From: Globodera rostochiensis | Lineage: Eukaryota > Nematoda > Chromadorea > Rhabditida > Heteroderidae | NCBI GenBank assembly: GCA_018350325.1 | Contig: JAEVLN010000043.1 | Coordinates: 248,001-312,000 of the forward strand | Direction: 5' to 3' | Length of the DNA stretch: 64,000 nt | Part shown: positions 57,003 through 64,000 of the stretch, piece after piece | Position numbering within the stretch: the stretch's first letter is position 1 | How the letters are laid out: the number at the start of each line of letters is the position of its first letter | Notes under the pieces: generated by a model | The model's input: the letters and a program-made list of their open reading frames with translations, nothing else | What the model was told of the DNA's origin: nothing | Databases searched by the model: none | Program-made: the position numbers and the translations under genes

Positions 57003-60000
57003 GTGGGCGCACGATTTGTGCAATTTTGAATTGTTTTTGCAATCGAAAATTTGTGTCGGGGGGAAAATATCTTTAACTGATCGGACGGCAAAGTTTTTGT
57101 TGACGGAGACTGATCGGTGCTTCTCGACCCTTCCAAATTTTATTTTCCACCATTTTTCTCTCCCAATCCTTGGGCCTCATTCGGCCTTTGATCAATTTCC
57201 TCCCCCCCCCCATCCTTTCAACCAATTCATTCATTATTTTTGTTCATCCCATGTGACCCCCCCCCCCCAATTCTTCTTAACCATCTTCGTTTTTTCCCCC
57301 TTTGCCCTCCTCAACCATAGGGAGAGATTATTTTTTGCGCACAAAAGGCAATTGAATGCGTTGAGAAAAACGATTGGAGAGACCCCCGGGGGGGGGGGGG
57401 GGGGGGCCAAATGGTCGCCATATGGGTGGCGACAGTTTATGTCCAGCCATTTCAGTACCAACCTGAAATTCCCCAATGACTTTTATTCCTTAAAACGAGC
57501 TTTGCCTGCTTTCCTTACATTCTTGCAAGGTTCGAGTTGAATCACTCTTGGGACTGAATGGCACGGACCCCGCCCGGGGCGGGGCTGAGTCCCCTCCCGC
57601 CGATTGAATGGGGGGGGGGGGGGGGCTCATCGCCGCTTTGTGTGGCGCACAATTGAGCAGCAGCAGCAGCGCAATGTTGTTGTGGTTGGATTTAGGGGAA
57701 TTTTGTGACTTTTTTGGCGGGGAATTGCACCATTTTGGCTATTTAAAGGCAATGAATTGGTTGTGACGGGTGGCAGCAGGTGTTTTTGTGTGAGCTTTCA
57801 TGGCGAGTGATTGACCACATTTTTTTTGTGGTGGTTTAATTGAGTTTTTTATGAGTTTTTTTGGGGGAAGTAAAAAAAGGGGAGGGGGGTACTTTTACTC
57901 ATTTCAATTTGCCGCCAATAAGAGTGATTTGTTGCTTGCTGTTGGCGGCAAATCACTCTCTTCTTAAACGCGGTTGGATTTTTGATTGAGAGTCTTTTGA
58001 TTGGAAATGGAAAAACAACAGAAAAAGACTTTGGGGGGGGGGGGGGGGGGGGGGTTTGGCAAAATGCCAACTTTTTCTCTTTTCCCATTTTATTTTACAT
58101 AATTTGCTCATCTTCAAAAAGACATATATTACGTGAACATTTTCAATCAATTTTTTCTCACTTTTTTTTTCCTTTTTCCGTTCATTTCCATCCGATGACC
58201 GACAAACGGCCAAAGACCATTTTCTTTGCCCCCCCCCCCTCCCCCTATTCGCCCCATTACCATTCTTCTGCCGCCTTTAGCCGTGACCGAAAGAAAGAAT
58301 TGGTGGGGGGGGGGGGGGGGCAAACGACGAAAAAAAGGGGGGGGGGTATATAAATTTTGTTCCAAACGAACATTTTGGAGGCGCCACGGGATGGCCCCCG
58401 GGGGCAGTTCGTGCGGGTGCTGGTGGTCTCGGCCTTCAAAATCCGAGCACACAACAAAAGTGTGCGCGAAATGAGCGGCGGCGATGGGCATGGGCATACG
58501 CCCCCAAGTTGTGGCTTTTCATTTCTACACATTTTTAAACACCTCTCATTTCATTCGGCAAGAGTTAAGCCGTTGTTGTAAGCGGTGCAAAAATTTGCGC
58601 ATTTTAATGAGAAGACCCCCCCCCCCCCTCCGGCGGGAATGGTGGGACGACGATGATCGGTTGATTGATGGGGTGAACGGCGCGGCGGCGGCGGCGCCAA
58701 CGTCGCACTACGTCAATGATATGTGAAGTGATGGCATTGGGGGGCGGGGGGGGGGGGGGGTGCGCACGCGGGACAGCGATTTGTCGGGGGATGATGGGTA
58801 CTGGCTGGCTGGTTGGATTGATGGCCGTTTCATTTGATGGGCTCGGCTGTGTGGTGTTATGTGTTCTGCTGCTGTTGGTGGTGTCACCTCTTCGTCTTCT
58901 CGCGCCGTTCGGCCGTTGGGGTGGGCATTTACGCGCTCGCGGGGGGCCGGTGGTGGCGGTGCGTGTCGCGCTCTAAGACAAATGCAAATGGGCGCGTGAG
59001 AAAGTGAGTGAACCCCCCCCCCCCCCCCCCCCCTCCCCTGAGGGGTCTTTGGGATGTGCGGCGCGCTGATTTATTTATTTTCCCTTCCGGGGCAATGTGA
59101 CAAAGGCCAAATAATGCACAGAGAATGCGGGGGGGGGGGCAAACAGAGCGACGACGGGCGGGAGGAAACGGCGAGAGAAGAGAAGTAAATTGGGGATGAA
59201 ATGAAAAAGTTTTTTTTTGAAGATGAAAAACAACGGAACGGAAGAAAAGCATCCCCCCACCGTACACCCCCCCCCCCCTCACTCAATGCTATTCAAAAAA
59301 AGCATTGAGAGGCGCCGGGGGGGAGGGGGGACGGGAGAGGGGACACTGTAGAATGCGGGAAATGGGCGCTTGGAGAGAGTACGAGGCGTCGGGAGAGCGG
59401 GCATTGTGTGTGACTTGAGAGGGGAGGACCGACCGTCGAGAGTCTCGAAACATTGCGGGGCTGAGGCCCTGCTGGACTCTGCAATAGAGTCGTATATTAA
59501 GCTAATTAATTTAAATTTCTAAATTTTATGAAATTGAAGTGCCAAATGCTCTCTGTTCCAATGGGTCGCTTTCTCTCAAACTCTTTCCCGCCAAAGGCGA
59601 CCTTTTTTGACGCTAATCGCACTGACTTTTTGCGACTTTTCACCATTCGTTCCCCCCCCCCCCCGCCATTTTGCCATTTGGAGAAAAGGTTCCGAATCGA
59701 AATCAAAGGACACGGGAAAGTGCGCGTTTTGTTCGTGCTCAACTCAACCGTTAGCCCCTCCGGGGGGACGGGACGGGCGGGAAGAAAGCGTTTGAAAAAA
59801 CGACAATTTTGGCGCCTTAAAAATGATATTTTCTGCGTCCACACGTGTACCAGACACTGACAGTGACAAAGTTCACAGACATCGACCCCCCCCCCCCGGC
59901 GATAGGTACAGCATCCCAAAAAGAATTGTTTTTAAGTGATCTGATGGGTTTTTTTGTTTAATGTTATTCAAACCCTTTTATGCGAGCGAATCTTTCCAAC

Positions 60001-63000
60001 AACAACAACAAAAAATCACTGACGGCACATTTCCAATTTGCAGAAATTATTCTATTGTCCATCCCCCCCCCCCCCGGCGCCATTTGTTTCTGGATGAATT
60101 TTTGGACGAGTTGAAATGAGAGGCGCGCGCGCGCGGCGTCCATTAATTTGTTCGCTCAATTGTCAAATCGTCCAAAGAATTCAATTCAATTCATAAATCG
60201 CCAAATCAATTAATTAGCCCCCCCCCCAAAATCCGTCGTCGTCTTCTGCTGCTGCTGCTGCTGCCGTCCGTTCCAAATTTTCATTTCGTCCATTCATTTC
60301 TCTCTCTGAACTCGCTCATCACTCACTCAGCCATTATTCTTTTTTTGCCCCCCCCCTCTCCCCCCCTCCCCCATTTGGCTCAATTAATCCGGCCATTTCT
60401 GGCGAAATCCGATAGTTTTCCTTCGTCCACTGAATTTTGAAGGGGCAAAAATGGATGGCAAATAAATGTGTTTCAAAAAAAGTTTTGTGAAAGGGTGGGG
60501 ATAATGAATGGATTGGGAAGGGGGGGGGGGGTGTTTTTTGAGGGTATGGTGATTATAGGGGGGGGGGGTAAGCAAGCAAAGCAAATTTGACAATTTTTTG
60601 ACCTCAATTTGGATAGAATTCAGAGAGGTGCAGGTGGGGGGGACACTCTAAGTGAAACATTGGCATTTTGCTCGGAGAAATGCCAAAACATTTTTTTGGA
60701 GTGGAAATCAAAATGGACTTTTGTGGGGAGCCTCAAATTTGTGCGTTCTGCTGCTGGTCACATCATTCTGCTATAGTAGCTCTCTAATGTGTTGATCTTT
60801 TATATGTAGAAGAATTAACGGGGACACGAATGCCATGGCACTTCCTTTTCTTGTTTTGTTCTGTCCGTCGCAAATTTTACGGTGTTTAGTGTTTACGCGT
60901 TACGCTCGACCCAATTTTGTTTGTGTTATGGGAAAGTCCGTCCGGTCCCAGAGGGCTCCCCCCCCCCCCCCAATTGACATATTTTTGTTGCTATTTTTTG
61001 GCTCCATTCCACCACCACCGCCACACATTGGTTGATGTCCTCATCTTCTCCCCCTCCCCCCTTTTTGCTCTGCTCCGTTGTGTGGTCGTCTGGGTCAGCG
61101 AAAAACAAAGCCAAGTTGCGCAACATTCGCTCTTCAACAGCAGCGGGGGGTCCCCCCTCCACCGTCCCCCCCCCCGGACCCCCGCAATTCGTTCCATTGA
61201 AGTCCCTGCCTTGGGCTATGGGATTAGTGCCCCCCCCCGTCCTCCACCTCCCACTCAAAACCTGTGGGGTCAGCAAGTCTCACACGACGCCGGTGCTGCT
61301 GCTGTTACTTTAGTTCACCAGCAGGTTGTTGTTGATCACACAGCTCGCAATGTTTGTGGCTTCTGTTTATGATGTGGTTATGGTACAAAAGGGGGGGGGG
61401 GGGTCGTTTTAGGATACGGTAACAGAGAAGCCGCAGATGCCGTCATTGAATTCAAGAAGCAATTTGGACATATTTCCGGGGTTCACATACTGTAACCATA
61501 TCTATCCCGGTTTTGTTCCAAGTGTCCGATGGTGGGCAATAAGAACGCGTTCCTTTCCCTCTCCCATTTGCTTTTTTCAAAAGTTTGTCCAAGAGGCGCG
61601 CTCATTCACAGCAAATTTGAATTTGGGGAGGGGGGGGGGGCAACGGCTCCCTAAACCAAACAAACTTTGCCGCACTAAATCACATTTTCCGCTATTCGTC
61701 GGTCGGTCGGCCGATGGCTTGGCCAAACACAGACCAATTTATGGCCTCCGGGCCGTCTCTCTGTTTCCTTCACACTTTATTCCGAATTTCCGACATTATT
61801 TATAAAGCACATTTTGCATTTTACCCCAACTTCCACCGACCAAAAAGCCTAAACGAATTTTCTTCACTCTGTCGTCCCCCCCCCCTCTCCTTGCGCACCC
61901 CAACTAATCACACAATTCCTCCATTCCAATTCAATAGCATTTATTATCGGACTATAATTAATTGGGGACATTCAAATCTCTCCCAGATTTTGGGGGGTCT
62001 CCCCCCCCCCCCCCTCTTTCAATGCGTCGTCCAACAGCTGCTGCATGCCGACACTGTAAATGAATGAATGCTAAGGCGCAGCAGCAACGGCGGGCGGCGG
62101 CGGCGCAGTGCTCATGGGCAATTGGCCGGGAGAGAATGAAAGGGGGGGGGGAGAGGGGATAATGGGGGGGGGGGGGGGGATGAACTCGTCCCATCGGGGC
62201 AAAAGGGGAGAATAAAGAGAGCGGGTGGGTGAGGGTAGGGGGCATTGGGAGTGACGCCATCTTTGGGACTCCCCCGGAGAGGAAAGAGAATATTCGAAAA
62301 GATGCAACACAACAACGGCACACACTGAATGACCCCCCAGGGGCAGCAGTAGCGCAGATTTTGTGGGTTGAAAGAGCAGCACATAAATGGCGCTGGAGGG
62401 GGTGGGGACGATGGTGGATTGGGAAAGGATGACGATGAAGATGATGGCCAAAGATGGCTGTGGGAGGCGGGGGGGAGGTTCAGAAAAGTGCTACACGGGA
62501 AAGACGTACAGACAATAAACAGAACGGATGAAAGTGCACTGTCTGTTTTTGATGGATGGGAAGGGAAATTGCGCCGGAGGGCCATCACTCAGTGCACAAA
62601 CTTTGCCGGCGGCAACTACAAAGGAAGGGTTGCGCAGTAAATAGCGGTATAATGGCAATTCAAAATATTGCTGGAGGGAAATCAGGAAATCATCCAAAGC
62701 CTAACTCACTCTGTACAGTAAATAGGCCGGCTCAATCAATTATTATGATTTATTATGATTAAACTTAAATTTCCCATTTTTGTGACTAACGGTGCCATTC
62801 TCTCGATGGCATTCTCTCGGCCTACTTTCAATTCTCAATCACCAACAAACATCCCTTTCGCCTGTTGCTTTGATCCTTTCACACATTCTTCGACGACCTT
62901 TACCTCACAATCCCGTCACTCTCGACTGGTCGGGCACAAATATCGCGCGCCCGATAGAAGGCGCGAGAATCTTTGGGGTTAGGACCTTTGCGAACCTGCA

Positions 63001-64000
63001 CTTCCTCCCCCCCCCCCACCCCCACCCATCCGTGCCATCTTTGCTGATAACAATCGCGTCACTGGAGGGAAGGGGGGCTTAGGTTCGATTGCGAGAGGAA
63101 AGGCGCGAAAATTTCCCCTCCGGGGACAAGGACGTTGTTGTAGAGAACGACACGGAGATGGGGGGCTTAAAAGAGGGGAATTTGCTGTTGTTGTATGTTT
63201 GATCAGCACAGCAAATGGATGGTTGGGGTTATTTGTGAAAAATGAGAGGGAGGGGGGGGGGGGGGGCATCACTCACTGCCAAAAACCATTTGCAATTTAA
63301 AAAGGTCATCAGTTGGGGCCATTCGCCAGTCCGTCCCGTCCATTCCATTCCATTGCATAAAAAAGAGAGCAAAAATTGGGGACAAAATGTTGTGGGGGTT
63401 GGGGGGGGGGTAATCAATTTGAGCTGTGTGCCCTCACAAAAAGTGTGTTGAGGGGGGAGGGGGGGGGGGGGGGGGTAAAGGACAAAGACTGCGCCAAAAA
63501 ATTGTGTTCAAAAATTTATTTTTTGCATCGCTTTGACAATGCGACAGCAGCAGCAACAACGCTGGCGGCGACGACGACGGCGGCAGAGCCTTCCGGCCTC
63601 AGCGCAGAGAAATTGTTTTTTGCGCGCTCCGTTAAAAATGCCTGGGGGGGGGGGGGTTTTGAGGGCGCGCGACAAAGGCGGCCCCAAAAAGTGACTGCGA
63701 AATGGCGAAAAAAACGGTGGGTGGACGCACAAAGAAAGGCGCCGGAGGGGGGGGGGGGGGGAGGGCTTGGAAGGATTGATGCCCCGCCGTCCCCGCCGCC
63801 GCCGTCCCCGTCGGCGGTCGCTTTTTTGTGCGTGTGAGGAGAGCAGTGGCGGGCGGCCGCCACCGCGTGCAGTCATCGACGGGGGACGGTCCAATTTTTT
63901 TGGGGGGAGCCATTTTAATAATTTCCCCCCCCCCCCCGCAAATTTTGCATTTGTCCGAGACCCGAAAGTGTTTAAAATTTTGAATCTCCATTTTGTGTAA
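57003..64000. other. Homopolymer-rich sequence after cyclin D, possibly long intron(s)
   Basis: Poly-G, poly-C, CAG/CTG-like and GA-rich patches recur (for example 57390-57405, 58034-58053, 59007-59032, 63456-63475). The missing cyclin D exons should lie here or beyond the window. A GC-rich segment at 58376-58480 (EAPRDGPRGQFVRVLVV in one frame) is the only stretch that looks faintly coding. No RNA gene was seen. Confidence 0.45.

Noticed and set aside
58357..58581. Possible cyclin D C-terminal exon
   Set aside because: The frame contains no recognisable cyclin fold helices, and the acceptor and phase could not be matched to the donor at 57003.

Overview
The window looks like nuclear DNA of a nematode, most plausibly a plant-parasitic tylenchid such as a cyst nematode. 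Evidence seen: many-exon genes with short AT-rich introns ending in TTTCAG or TTTTAG, occasional GC-AG introns, interstitial (TTAGGC)n telomere-type repeats, and metazoan genes (THOC1, animal haem peroxidase, TAB1-like, cyclin D). The genus is inference. All gene models were built by eye from coding frames and splice phase.

Layout. 1-4.1 kb: 3' part of a BEL/Pao LTR retrotransposon, with the end of pol and a downstream membrane-protein ORF behind its own TATA box. 4.0-5.9 kb (-): an unrecognised six-exon acidic protein gene whose last exon abuts the element. 6.3-10.7 kb (+): THOC1 (THO/TREX mRNA export). 12.5-24.5 kb (+): one gene of about 45 exons for a secreted protein with two animal-peroxidase domains. 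The first domain has lost its catalytic residues, the second keeps most of them, and a VWC-like Cys-rich tail follows.

25.3-43.6 kb is an accessory region made of a block repeated at about 7.5 kb spacing. Each block holds a minus-strand gene for a secreted cysteine-rich protein (copies A, B, C), a conserved upstream flank, and usually a second secreted Cys-rich gene or its remnant (D family) and a pair of tRNA-derived SINE-like units. Intron 1 of copies B and C has grown into a 26-bp minisatellite of roughly 68 and 30 units. The D genes are associated with 21-bp and 18-bp minisatellites. A 61-bp MITE with an 8-bp target duplication, further tRNA-like units and head-to-head telomeric hexamers lie here too. 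This looks like a fast-evolving effector-type cluster and is the most likely place for undescribed biology.

44.9-47.6 kb (-): a TAB1-like PP2C-fold pseudophosphatase. 48-55 kb: a gene-poor stretch full of poly-C/poly-G and CT microsatellites. 55.0-57.0 kb (+): a D-type cyclin with an N-terminal LxCxE motif; its 3' end was not found. 57-64 kb: more homopolymer-rich sequence with no supportable gene. The housekeeping genes are unrelated to one another; only the 25-44 kb cluster shows genes of shared origin arranged together.
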